NCBI GenBank assembly: GCA_034096865.1
Contig: JAWQFJ010002801.1
Coordinates: 59,347 to 123,346, forward strand
Origin: Theodoxus fluviatilis
Lineage: Eukaryota > Mollusca > Gastropoda > Cycloneritida > Neritidae
Direction of reading: 5' to 3'
DNA length: 64,000 nt
Of this stretch, positions 45,229 to 64,000 are shown in pieces (position 1 is the stretch's first letter; every line of letters starts with the position of its first letter). The notes under the pieces were generated by a model. It was not told the origin of the DNA, made no database searches, and saw only the letters and a list, made by a program, of their open reading frames with translations. The position numbers and the translations under genes were made by a program.

Positions 45229-45740
45229 TATATAGTTTTGTTTGTTTATTATATACATTTATTTCATATTTGCATTGGGCTGTAGTAGTCCCCATGTCAG
45301 AGGCGTGCTGCTTCTTGCTGGAGATAGCGTCAATGCAATTTACCTCCTCTCCCAGGCAAAAGTTTACAGCCTCAATTTCCTTCTGCAGTCCTGTCCCGGC
45401 TTTGATGGTCTGCTGCAACTCTTCCTGACGCAGGCGATATTCCCTCTCTTCCAGCCCCTTCTGTTGGAGGTATTCTCCTTCTTCTAGCTCTTTCTGTGCT
45501 TCTCTCATTACCTGCTGTTCACGGTGTTGTTTTTCCTCCTCCTGGGCTTCTCTCTGCTGTCTCTCTTGGTTGAGCAGGAGTCTCATCATCGTTGCAATGT
45601 CGTCAGATGGTTGCTTCGCCGCCTCGGTGCGTGCAGCTGATTGGGTCACATGTTTCTCACTGTCCATGTCCGTTTCCGTTATGACTGTCACTGCTCCTAC
45701 TGCTCTCCATCTTGGGAACCAAATGTTGCAACTTGTCTCC
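45191..45740 (-). pseudogene. LTR-retrotransposon gag-like coiled-coil fragment and PBS-like site
   Basis: The minus strand starts MTVITETDMDSEKHVTQSAA and passes into a long Glu/Gln/Arg helix (MMRLLLNQERQQREAQEEEK ...). That helix resembles the N-terminal coiled coil of Gypsy-type gag proteins. About 30-45 bases before the ATG the minus strand reads GCAACATTTGGTTCCCAAGA. An ACA end followed by TGG is the usual arrangement of an LTR end and a tRNA primer-binding site. The frame runs off into dispersed repeat copy D, which truncates it. No protease or polymerase remains. Confidence 0.5.
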
Positions 45741-46620
45741 TTCTCAAAGTCCTATCTGTACGGGGGCTCTCCTAGCTTGCACCAGTTGGGAAGTTCAAGT
45801 CCACAAAATCCAGTGGTTGTTTTCGAAAATTTGTTTGAACACATGCACTGGTTGATATAGAGCGACAAAAATTAGATATCAGGATTACCATAATAGCTTC
45901 ACTCTCGGACTGGATTCTTGGAGGACACAATCGCTTATCCATGCTTTTACACTTGTCTTCTGTCTCTGTCGTCTGCTCTCTCCTAGAACGCTGTGTCTTA
46001 CGTGTATACTTTGGAGTGAACCTCACTCTAGGGCACAAAAACTGTCGAGGACTCACTCCTTAGAAAGGAAGACTTTTTGTAAAAGCTTATCTTCACAGAT
46101 TCTCACCTTCTCTGTCTTCTGCTCTCTCTCGCTTGTCTCTAAGTCGCGCCGAATATACCATTTGTGCAGGTTCCAGAATATTTGAGAACTAAGTACAATG
46201 TACTCCATCGTCTGGAAGCTGAAAGCAATGATAAAGGTGAGGAGACCAACTCAAGCAGTTCGAAAGTACTTCGTTATTCCGGTACGTTCCAGAACTTTCA
46301 CAACGCAAACATGGATTAAGGACAAAGAAAAGTTCTTTTTATCTAAAAATCACACACATGCAATGCATAAAGCACTTCGGACATCAGTCTGTGATGCAAG
46401 CAAGAACTCTGAACACTACAGCCCTTGGACCCGTGTGTGGCAAAGGGAAAGTCTGTGCATGCTACGTCGGGTGAACAAGATGCAAAGACTACATGAGAAA
46501 AAAACGTGCAAACCTCACCTCCAACGAAACTGCATTATTCAGCAAATGCAGGATGATTCTTGATCAACGAATATAATTATCTCGTTTTCCACTTGACACC
46601 ATCAGTGCTAGAGAGCTGTT
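45741..46620. other. Possible LTR sequence; no gene recognised
   Basis: On the minus strand this precedes the PBS-like site and may be the LTR of the gag-bearing element, but no matching second end was found. A 121-residue plus-strand frame (46,198-46,563) has no domain I recognise and is probably spurious. Confidence 0.3.
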
Positions 46621-46639
46621 CCCCATTCATGTTGGGGGT

Positions 46640-47093
46640 TAAGACTTGACCCCCTGCGTGATTCGTAAGAGGCGAATAAATAGTGACATCGTGACTTGAT
46701 TTGCGCTTACTCTAAACCGTTTTTGTAATTTTCTTGCTTAAATGGCCTTATATAGATGTATCGGCTGATAGGCCGTAAAAATCCATCCATCCATCCATCC
46801 ATGCATCCGTCCGTCTGTCCGTCCACCCACCCATCCATCTATCCACCCATCCAATCATCCATGCATCCATCCATGCATCCATCCATCCGTCCGTCTGTCC
46901 GTCCGTCCACCCACCCACCTATGCATCCGTCCGTCCATCCATCCATCCATCCATCCATCCATCCATCCATCCCACCCATCCATCCATCCATCCATCCATT
47001 CATCCACCCACCCATCCATCCATCCATCCATCCACCCACCCACACACCCACCCACCAACCCATCCATCCATCCATCCATCCATCCATCCCCAT
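46640..47093 (+). mobile_element. SINE-like repeat with expanded (CATC)n/(CCGT)n tail
   Basis: The body (about 46,640-46,782) matches 42,410-42,560. The tail has grown into about 310 bases of CATC with CCGT and CACC variants. Ser/His/Pro and Trp/Met/Asp/Gly repeat frames across the tail are artefacts. Confidence 0.7.
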
Positions 47094-47611
47094 TCATGCC
47101 CTTCGAAAACGCCGTCTCAGCGCTCTCTCACCAGCAACGTCTGAGGAGATGACACAATATGTCACCTGCAGAGATGAGGGTCATGCTCGGTCTCCTTTGT
47201 GGAGAAACCGAAATATCAGATCCAGACCTTTTGGAAGGCCTCTCTTTGCTTCTGGGACGTACATCTGCAAGCGGATTCCGCAGACTGTAGCTTGCAGCGA
47301 CTGGAGGTAGGTCATGAGAAAAACCAGAAGAGGAAAGGAGGAGTAGTACATGAAAGAGAGGATTAGGCAGCAGAGATAGGGAGAGGATCGAAAACACCAG
47401 TTCCGCCATGGCGTACATAATCTGCACACTCAACAGTGGGGCTCTTCAGTGATGCAATCACTGCAGTGCAGCCCCTGAAACTCGAGCTCGAGCTATTACT
47501 ACGAGAGGAACGAGAACAGCCACATTAACTTATTCACAAACTATAGCAATGTCGCTTACAATGGTTGATGCAAATGCAAGGATCACGAATTATGGGTGGA
47601 TGCTCCTTTTC

Positions 47612-48067
47612 GGAATTCCTTCCACTGATGGGCCACACTAGTGGACTCGTTGAAGGAAAGGGGCGCGGACTCCACCCCGCTCCGCCAACGGGCCACGGCA
47701 TCTGATTGGCTGCGCTTTTGCATAGGCATTAATGCTCGAAAGAGAGCCGAATCGCCTTGACGACTGCTGCAAATATGATATTCATCGTAACCTAGTTCAG
47801 CTCAAAGCGCATTGTGTACACCAGTTTGTCAATTATTCACACTTTATTGTCATTCTGCAGGCGGAATAACCGTCCAAGATTGTGTTTGTGAGCTAACGAG
47901 CACGTAATAATTTGGTTGTCATTCTGTGTGGGATCGAGTCACCAAAGATTATCATTACATAGTCTTTAATAGATATAGATCCGTGCTGCGAATTAAACGA
48001 CCAACATCGCACCCCTTTCCTCGGACGAGTCCACTATATAGTGTGGCCTACCTGTGGAAGGGATTCC
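47612..48067. mobile_element. 455-bp TIR MITE
   Basis: The ends are inverted copies. The left begins GGAATTCCTTCCACTGATGG and then GCCACACTAGTGGACTCG. The right ends with the complement of GCCACACTATATAGTGGACT, then GGAATCCCTTCCACA in reverse. Next come GGAAAGGGGCGC / GCACCCCTTTCC. It is related to the elements at 4,350-4,570 and 56,716-56,775 and is non-coding. Confidence 0.75.
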
Positions 48068-48278
48068 TCATTTTCTATGTGTATGACTGGGCCGACTTAA
48101 CTTTCCCTGATTTGAGTTTACTCTATCCTCTAATCGCCGCTGTTAAATAAGACTGGACAAAGATTATATTGACTTTGAACAAAATTCACATCAATCTGAA
48201 AGTATAGGTCTACCATGCAGTAGATAAATGCAGAGATGTTTCTTTGAGTTGGACGTGGTGTTTGGCGATAGTTTTTTG

Positions 48279-49138
48279 ACTCACATGCGAAGCAAAAGTG
48301 AGTCTATGTACTGAGCCGTGTCGTCCGTCCGTCCGGGCGTCCGGGCGTCCGTCCGTCCGTCCGTAAAAAACTTAAACGTTGGATTTTTCTCGGAGACTAT
48401 TAAGTCTATCAACACCAAATGTGGCATGATGGTGTATGATGACAAGGCCTCAAAAAACATACATAGTGACTTGACCTTGCTTCAAGGTCAAGGTCACAGG
48501 AGCCATAAATGTGGTCTCAAAAACAGTCATTTTTCACATTTTCCCAATTTTCTCCCACGTTATTGAGAATGGCGACCTTAGCTACAAGTGGTATATAGGT
48601 CAAAGCAAGCCCTATCTTTTGATACCAGTTTGGTTGACCTTGCTTCAAGGTCAAGGTCACAGGAGCTCTTCAAAGTTGGATTGTATACATATTTTGAAGT
48701 GACCTTGACCCTGAACTATGGAAGATAACTGTTTCAAACTTAATAATTATGTGGGGCACATGTTATACTTTCATCATGAGACACATTTGGTCACATATCA
48801 TCAAGGTCAAGGTCACTTTGACCCTTATGAAATGTGACCAAAATGGGGTAGTGAACCACTAAAAGTGACTATATCTCATGGTAGAAAGTGCCAATAAGCA
48901 CCATTGTGCTTCCTATGTCTTGAATTAACAGCTTTGTGTTGCATGACCTTGGATGACCTTGACATTGGGTCAAGGTCACATGTATTTTGGTAGAAAAAAT
49001 GTGTAAAGCATTTCTTTGTGTATGATGTCATTGGTAGGTTTAGTTGTTTGACCTTGACCTTGAAGGTCACCTGAAGGTCAAGGTCATATAAAGGTCAAGG
49101 TCAAGCATGTGAGTCGTATGGGCTTTGCCCTTCTTGTT
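48279..49138 (+). mobile_element. AAGGTCA-rich dispersed element, copy E
   Basis: About 860 bp, with termini as in copies C, D and F and a (CCGT)n-like run near the start. I count about 19-20 AGGTCA/TGACCT half-sites, many as overlapping TCAAGGTCAAGGTCA clusters. It is very close to copy F at 60.7 kb, which suggests recent spread. Confidence 0.88.
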
Positions 49139-50276
49139 TTTCTATGCCTGGACTTTCCAAAGTGGTTTGAACGTAGGGTAGGGTCTTGATGGTGATGTCG
49201 ACTCCCCCCCCCAAACAACAACAACAAACAAACAAAAAACAAAACAACAACAACAACAAAGCAACAACAACACAGCTAGAACAACAACAACAACAACAAA
49301 ACTCAACAGCTTTAGGGGTTCCAGCTGAGGAGAACGGCGCATCATGCGTCGCTCTGGCCATCCCATGTGTTGCACTGTTAACTATTACATTGTTTGATCT
49401 GACACCTCACCCAAAAGAGAATGGTTTATAACTGTACAAAACACCTCTAAATGTATTTTCGTGTAGGTCTGTATATGTACCTTGCCGTCATCGTACGTGT
49501 TAGTTTACAGCCATAGCCTGCAATTCCTTTGTGCACACCATGCAGCTAGAGTAAGAAAAAATCATTTAGACTTCATCTGTTAAAATGACCACACTTTAAA
49601 AATATTCATTCTTTGCATTTAGATACTTATATATATGTATATAAGTATAAAACACGGTGAGGTTTTGATGGCCGCGTATAATACAAAACAAATACAAAAC
49701 ATTAGAAGGTAAAACAACGCATTTTGACATTTTGACATTTAGATACTTATTCAATGCGACACATGATGAAAATGGGAAAGAAAAATGGAAAGCTGGTCAA
49801 ATGGATGGAGATGCATGTTTGTGGGAAGTGGCGGTGAGGTGAATTTGGGCGTGGGAATACGGCATATTTATCGTTGTGGCACATATTACTCCTCTTTTGT
49901 TTTAACCCAGTGTCGATATATCATTTTGGTAGTTGTGCATGTATTCAAAAGTTATCACTCACATTATTTTCACTGTAAGCCTACATAGGCCTATATGTTT
50001 AGGCCTATTCTCCCTAGCACACGTTTCCTTTTATACTAATACGATTTGGTAACTTTTGTGGTCTGCTCTGAATTATTTGAAGCTGTATTCAATCTGGGAA
50101 ATTTCCCATATATTTGGACAATAAAGTAGTATGAATCGTGAGTCCTGACATATGCTGCACAATTTCGTTTCGTTTTATTTACTCAAGTTGGCGATCTCTT
50201 CTTTTAACTTTCCAGGTTAATGTAAAAGTTGCACTCGTTGTCGCCACATGCTCTGTCGTTTTCTGACTACAAGAAA
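49139..50276. other. TMEM201 upstream region; (CAA)n tract
   Basis: A CAA-rich low-complexity stretch lies at about 49,212-49,300. The rest is AT-rich sequence upstream of the TMEM201 start with no TATA box I would defend. No gene recognised. Confidence 0.4.
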
Positions 50277-58860
<8,584 letters not shown>

Positions 58861-58875
<15 letters not shown>

Positions 58876-59128
58876 GTGAGTGAGTGCATTTCCACCAGTG
58901 TGCAGAGGTGAGTGAGTGCATTTCCACCAGTGTGCAGAGGTCAGTGAGTGCATTTCCACCAGTGTGCAGAGGTGAGTGAGTGCATTTCCACCAGTGTGCA
59001 GAGGTCAGTGAGTGCATTTCCACCAGTGTGCAGAGGTCAGTGAGTGCATTTCCACCAGTGTGCAGAGGTCAGTGAGTGCATTTCCACCAGTGTGCAAAGG
59101 TGAGTGAGTGCATTTCCACCAGTGTGCA
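58861..59128 (+). repeat. 32-bp tandem array of the TMEM201 exon 6 splice donor
   Basis: Nine copies of CACCAGTGTGCAGAG followed by GTGAGTGAGTGCATTTC. The first copy is the true exon end and donor. Copies 1, 2, 4 and 8 keep GTGAGT, copies 3, 5, 6 and 7 have GTCAGT, and the last reads GTCAGA. Reading past the first donor meets TGA immediately after one codon. Confidence 0.92.
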
Positions 59129-59227
59129 GAGGTCAGACATGGGACTGATCCGTATTTATACGGATTTCGGTATTTTTTTACAGTCAATGGGTCATTTCTG
59201 AGATCGACGCAAATCCGAAGAGAAAAT

Positions 59228-59247
59228 TGGGGGGGGGGGGGGGGGGT
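59228..59247. repeat. Poly(G) run upstream of the zinc-finger gene
   Basis: About 18 consecutive G in the presumed 5' flank or UTR of the zinc-finger gene. Confidence 0.85.
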
Positions 59248-59445
59248 GAGGGTGAACTTTGGCGCCTTCGCAAGTTCGGTTGTCGGGTCGTTCCGTCATG
59301 TTTCGCGAAATACTGCGACGTCATTTATCCAGACTTTACGCGCGTTTTGATTGGTCACAATCATTGCCGATCTTTGCCGAAGCTGAAAATACTCGTTTTC
59401 GGATTCTCCGAGCGCTTGCGCAGTCGTGAAGTCGAAGCAGTCAAA

Positions 59446-62400
59446 ATGGCGACTTACTCCTATCGCGTGTTCACGGACAATGAAAGTGTTGAGTCCGCGA
59501 ACATCGACAAGGTTGACAGTGTGAAAAACAAATGGAAAGCGCAATGGCTGACGGAGAGAGTTGTAGTGAAATACAAGGGCAAGGAGAGATCCCAGTTGAT
59601 CGGCGATTCCATTGCAAAAATCGACGTGCCTGGAGAAGCCATTTGCAAGTGGTGCGAGAAAGGAATCATCAATTACGGGACAAATGGAAAGTCTGCGTTG
59701 GTAAAGCATCTCACCACCAACAAACACGCAGTGAAATTGGATTTGCATCGAACAACGGCGCCTGTGGACTTCATGTTTACCAATGAGGTCAGTTGCATTG
59801 ATCGTGGAACGTTTGGGGTCAAGCTAGTATTTACCGAAAATGCGAGTGGCGCTAATGAGGCTAATGTCTTCGAAATGGCTTAGAAATGAGCATATATATC
59901 GTTATCCCCTTCTTGAGTACGATGTATTTAAGCTATTCTAACTATATTTGACCAAATTACGTTAGAAACAGCAAACTTTTGAAACACAGACAGGCGGTCG
60001 CCATTTCGGTCCATTTCAATGTGGGCGCTGCCATTTTGACCTCCATTTAGATCGGTCCATTTCGATGACCGAAAGGTCTATTAAATGAATGCATTATATT
60101 ATGTGGTTGTCTTAAACCTTTTCTGACGGCTAACGAGTATTCTCATTTAGGCCGAGTGCTCACCACCACCGGTGTAGCGTAATATTTGGTTCATCGTAAT
60201 GGATGGTTCCCATTTCATGAAAAGATTCGTGACAGTGGCGTCTTTTGCGAAATGGCGCTAACGAGGCTAATGTCTTCGAAATGGCTTAGAAATGAGCATA
60301 TATATCGTTATCCCCTTCTTGAATATGGTGTATTTAAGCTATTCTAACTATATTTGACCAAACGGCAACATTTTGAAACACAGACATGCGGTCGCCATTT
60401 CGGTCCATTTCAATGTGGCTGTTTCTAACGTAATTTGGTCAAATATAGTTCTGGTTTAATTAATTAGAATAGCTTAAATATATCAAATTCAAGAAGGGGA
60501 TAACGATATATATGCTCATTTCTAAGCTATTTCGGTAAATAGCATGACCGGAAAGTTTGGGGTGCAGGGAGGGGTGGGGTTAGCAAGCCTGGGAAATGCC
60601 ATGGATGGGTAAAAAAAAATCAATGGCGAAAATCAATAGAGTAAACTGACTTCATATTTCAAGTTTCAATTGAAAGCGTTTGAGGCTAATTTTGAGAACT
60701 ACCCATATTTTTTATTTGATTTATTATTGTAGTTTTTTTTTACTCACATGCGAAGCAAAAGTGAGTCTATGTACTGAGCCGTGTCGTCCGTCCGTCCGTC
60801 CGTCCGTCCGTCCGGGCGGGCGTCCGTAAAAAACTTAAACGTTGGATTTTTCTCGGAGACTATTAAGTCTATCAACACCAAATGTGGCATGATGGTGTAT
60901 GATGACAAGGCCTCAAAAAATATACATAGTGACTTGACCTTGCTTCAAGGTCAAGGTCACAGGAGCCATAAATGTGGTCTCAAAAACAGTCATTTTTCAC
61001 ATTTTCCCAATTTTCTCCCAGGTTATTGAGAATGGCGACCTTAGCTACAAGTGGTATATAGGTCAAAGCAAGCCCTATCTTTTGATACCAGTTTGGTTGA
61101 CCTTGCTTCAAGGTCAAGGTCACAGTAGCTCTTCAAAGTTGGATTGTATACATATTTTGAAGTGACCTTGACCCTGAACTATGGAAGATAACTGTTTCAA
61201 ACTTAATAATTATGTGGGGCACATGTTATACTTTCATCATGAGACACATTTGGTCACATATCATCAAGGTCAAGGTCACTTTGACCCTTATGAAATGTGA
61301 CCAAAATGGGGTAGTGAACCACTAAAAGTGACTATATCTCATGGTAGAAAGTGCCAATAAGCACCATTGTGCTTCCTATGTCTTGAATTAACAGCTTTGT
61401 GTTGCATGACCTTGGATGACCTTGACCTTGGGTCAAGGTCACATGTATTTTGGTAGGGAAAATGTGTAAAGCATTTCTTTGTGTATGATGTCATTGGTAG
61501 GTTTAGTTGTTTGACCTTGACCTTGAAGGTCACCTGAAGGTCAAGGTCATATAAAGGTCAAGGTCAAGCATGTGAGTCGTATGGGCTTTGCCCTTCTTGT
61601 TACATTTGCCTCAAATTCTGAATTTGTGGTGTTTTCAAATCGAATGTTTATATGGGTGGTTCTCAGAAACATGGGTCAAATTTGTGACATGAAAATCTGA
61701 CAATAATCAACCGTGTTAATGCATACCTAAGTGGGTTTGGAATCTTCATTCTTGATTTTCTAATACATAACTTTTTATTCAATATTGTTGTGAAATTCAA
61801 ACATTCAATTTCAAAAGTCCATGTTAAAAGTCTATGTTTAAAAAAAGTGAATTATTCAAAAAATTTGAAACAGCCGCATGAGCTACAAATAAGGTTTGCA
61901 GCACAGAGAGAGAACTTGATATGAAGTAGGAAAGTATGGTTTTTAATTTTTTAACATTTTTAAAATTGCATTCTTTTAACAAAAGTTCAGTAGGGCTGGT
62001 GGTGTAAAGGTTAAATTTCAAACACTTCATAATGTGGTTGATTACAGGCAATTGATGTGGAACAGCCAGTGTTCTCAGCCAGCAATGCTGGAGGGGCTGC
62101 TGACAGTGCATCAGCGGGGGGGAAATCTGCGGATGTCAAGTTCAAGAAGCCTGTATCTATGGAGTCTCGAATCATCAACCAGCAAGTGAGTACAGTGCAA
62201 TTATGCAGCTTGTATGAAATTGAATAGAATATACTTTTTCCTCAGGTTATAGTGTTCCATTCTGCGAGTGTCAGGAACCGACCTGATCGGTTCTACACCC
62301 GTTCTGTGATTGCTAGAACCGACCTGGCCGGTTCTATTCTTGAATGGTTCATTTCATTCCATCTGCTACTCTGTATTCGTTTTTAATGATTTCCCTAAAT

Positions 62401-64000
62401 CTGTTGTGAGTTTTACTACTTTTATTGCTTGGCAAAGTACCCTGAGAGGAGTGAAAATTGTAAGAAATTATTTTCATTCATTTCCTGAGTGTTGTACTTT
62501 TCCATCAGTTTCTCATTGCTGTTTCTGTTATCATCAAAATAATTGCAAGAAATATGTAGCTCATTCTTAGATCTTTCTTGACATATATGTTTTATAAGGG
62601 CTGCCTTTATTCCTTCTCCTGTTAAAATATCATTTTTAATGTGACCCGTTAATGCAGAAAAACTCAGACATTCCGGAAAAGTGGTCTGACACACGCATGA
62701 TTTCCTGAAATTTGTGTGTTTCAGGCACTTGTACTTGCTGTCGTGGCTGAACAGTCATGGTCTTTCGCAAGTGTTCCAGTCATCATTGATCTTGCGAAAG
62801 CCTTGGCTGCAGACCCAGAAGCCCTGAGTGAACTAAAGATGGACAGGACAACAGCAGCGTACAAGATGAAATTTGGCCTCGCAACCACGTTCACCGAAAG
62901 AACGGTCGCCATTCTTCGACAGAGCAAGTTTTCGCTAAACATTGATGAGGCGACTGCTTCAAATACTGCTCGAGTTCTGGCACTGATGGTGAACTTCGTT
63001 GATCCAGCAACAGGTTGCCTTGCAACTGAACATCTGGCATCACTGAGCTTGGTGCGTGTGGATTCTGAGAGCGTCTTCAATGCAGTTGATGAACTGTTCA
63101 AAACCCATGACATCCCCTGGCTAAATCTGATAGCCATTCTCATGGACAGCTGTTCGGTCATGAGAGGGTCCAAAGCTGGATTCGAAACGCTGGTGCGGAA
63201 GAAGCGTGCACCCTGGCTGCTGGATATCGACGGTGATGTCTGTCACCATGTCCACAATGCTTCAAAGCACTTCACAGAACCATTTCAGCATTGGCTGGAA
63301 GGACTGTTTTCAGATATTCACAGCGAATTCCATTGGTCATCTGGCAATCAAGATGCACTGAAGGAAATCTGCTTCCTCCTCTCAACAAAGTACAATGCCC
63401 CACAGAATTATGTGGCTCACAGATGGCTGTCTGTGTATGACTGCGCCCAGGCAACAATGCTGCAGTTGAAGCCCCTCACAGTGTACATGTTTGCATTTCT
63501 TTCCGCTGAGGACAAGCGAGTGTACGGATCACACTTCAACGCCATCTGCCACGACTTGAGCGGTGCAGCTATGACCAGACTGCAGCAGCTCTTGCAAGAC
63601 CTGAAAAAGCGGGGCCGTACAGATGCAGGCAAGAAGAGAGCAGCTCGTTTGGTTGACAAGTTGCTTGTCCATCGCAAGTGGTCGAAACTCGTCATGGGCC
63701 TCTACATGGGAGTTCTGTCAGTTCTGAAAGAGTATGTTTGCTTATTTCAGTCCAGAGCATGTCTTGTGCACCAGCTGCACAAAGAGCAACTGAAGCTGTT
63801 CAAGAGGTTCCTGGCAATGTTCCTGGAAGAGGAGGCATACAAAGGCCTGACAGCGGATGGTCTCAGTGACCCAAAGATCATTGACCTGGGCAGTGAGAAA
63901 AACTGCATGGCATTGGAGGAGATGTTCCTCGGGGCCACTGCAGACTATGAGATGAAAACTGCGAATGAAAAACTTGCAAACAAGTTCAGATCAACAGCAA
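59446..64000 (+). CDS. Zinc-finger, hAT-transposase-like protein (partial, runs off window)
   Basis: Exon 1 is 59,446-59,787 (MATYSYRVFTDNESVESANI ... AICKWCEKGIINYGTNGKSA ... LVKHLTTNKHAV), a CxxC..HxxxxxH BED/C2H2-like finger. Exon 2 is 62,048-62,185 (AIDVEQPVFSASNAGGAADS ...). Exon 3 is from 62,725 to the window edge, 425 codons. All junctions are phase 0 with GT/AG sites (donors GTCAGT and GTGAGT). Exon 3 carries blocks of hAT-type RNase H-fold transposase-derived proteins: FSLNIDEATASN, LIAILMDSCSVMRGSKAGFE and LDIDGDVCHHVHNASKHFTE. The frame is intact, so it is either a domesticated gene or a recent intron-containing transposon. The biochemical role is unknown. The start is supported by an AAAATGG context; an upstream in-frame Met lies in a poly(G) stretch and is unlikely. 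It lies 0.3 kb after the TMEM201 donor array, on the same strand. Confidence 0.85.
59828..60541. mobile_element. Foldback MITE in intron 1 of the zinc-finger gene
   Basis: The termini TTTACCGAAA and TTTCGGTAAA are inverted. Inside, a block with CTTCGAAATGGCTTAGAAAT and TATATCGTTATCCCCTTCTT occurs directly at about 59,865 and 60,262, and inverted at about 60,430-60,530. Three related copies make a composite foldback. Confidence 0.7.
60741..61601 (+). mobile_element. AAGGTCA-rich dispersed element, copy F
   Basis: About 860 bp, from ACTCACATGCGAAGCAAAAG to GGGCTTTGCCCTTCTTGTT, almost identical to copy E apart from the length of the CCGT run. It lies in intron 1 of the zinc-finger gene. Confidence 0.88.
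61602..62047. other. Intron 1 remainder; nothing recognised
   Basis: AT-rich intronic sequence between dispersed copy F and exon 2 of the zinc-finger gene. Confidence 0.5.

Noticed and set aside
46756..47310. 184-residue frame rich in Ser/His/Pro
   Set aside because: Mostly the (CATC)n tail of a SINE-like repeat; the following 70 residues have no recognised similarity.
62048..62185. Treating this exon as TMEM201 exon 7
   Set aside because: In the phase left by TMEM201 exon 6 it gives unfamiliar sequence, whereas phase 0 joins it cleanly to the zinc-finger exons on either side.

Overview
This window looks like lophotrochozoan genomic DNA, most probably from a marine gastropod or other mollusc. 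Genes are broken into short exons with GT..AG introns. Between them lie non-LTR retrotransposons, SINE-like tails ending in (ATT)n or (CATC)n, inverted-repeat DNA elements, very long (CT)n/(GA)n tracts and kilobase-scale minisatellites. There are no bacterial-type operons and no CRISPR. The species assignment is inference; the eukaryotic, intron-rich character is seen directly.

Five coding loci can be supported. On the minus strand: the last coding exon of GMP reductase (7,483-7,681), the first three coding exons of a mitofusin GTPase (17,806-19,694), and a small unidentified two-exon locus (15,447-15,843). On the plus strand: three exons of the kinetochore/Fanconi histone-fold protein CENP-S/MHF1 (34,743-39,947), six exons of the inner nuclear membrane protein TMEM201/SAMP1 (50,277-58,875), and the first three exons of a zinc-finger/hAT-transposase-like gene that runs off the window end (59,446-64,000). 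Mitofusin 2, CENPS and TMEM201 also lie close together on human 1p36.22, so this may be conserved synteny.

Layout: 1-4.6 kb is a field of foldback elements (one 1.8 kb nested palindrome split by a LINE 3' end). 4.6-10.3 kb holds the GMPR 3' end, a tandem duplication and a composite dispersed repeat carrying a histone-type mRNA 3' stem-loop. 10.9-12.9 kb is a 28-bp minisatellite. 13-19.7 kb holds the unidentified locus, an 18-bp minisatellite and mitofusin. 20-28 kb is a repeat copy and LINE debris, including an element with a restriction-like endonuclease. 28.4-32 kb is a nearly complete but dead LINE. 32.05-34.44 kb is a 2.39 kb terminal-inverted-repeat element with 4-bp target duplications and an unusual recurring internal motif. 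34.7-40 kb is CENPS. 42-50 kb is dispersed repeats, an LTR-element gag fragment and a MITE. 50-64 kb is TMEM201 and the zinc-finger gene.

The most unusual structure is around the last visible TMEM201 exon. Its own 3' splice acceptor is amplified into about 34 copies upstream (56-bp unit) and its own 5' donor into 9 copies downstream (32-bp unit). In almost every copy, using the duplicated site would bring in a TGA stop. Second is the six-copy dispersed element packed with AAGGTCA nuclear-receptor half-sites. Third is the new TIR element at 32-34.4 kb.
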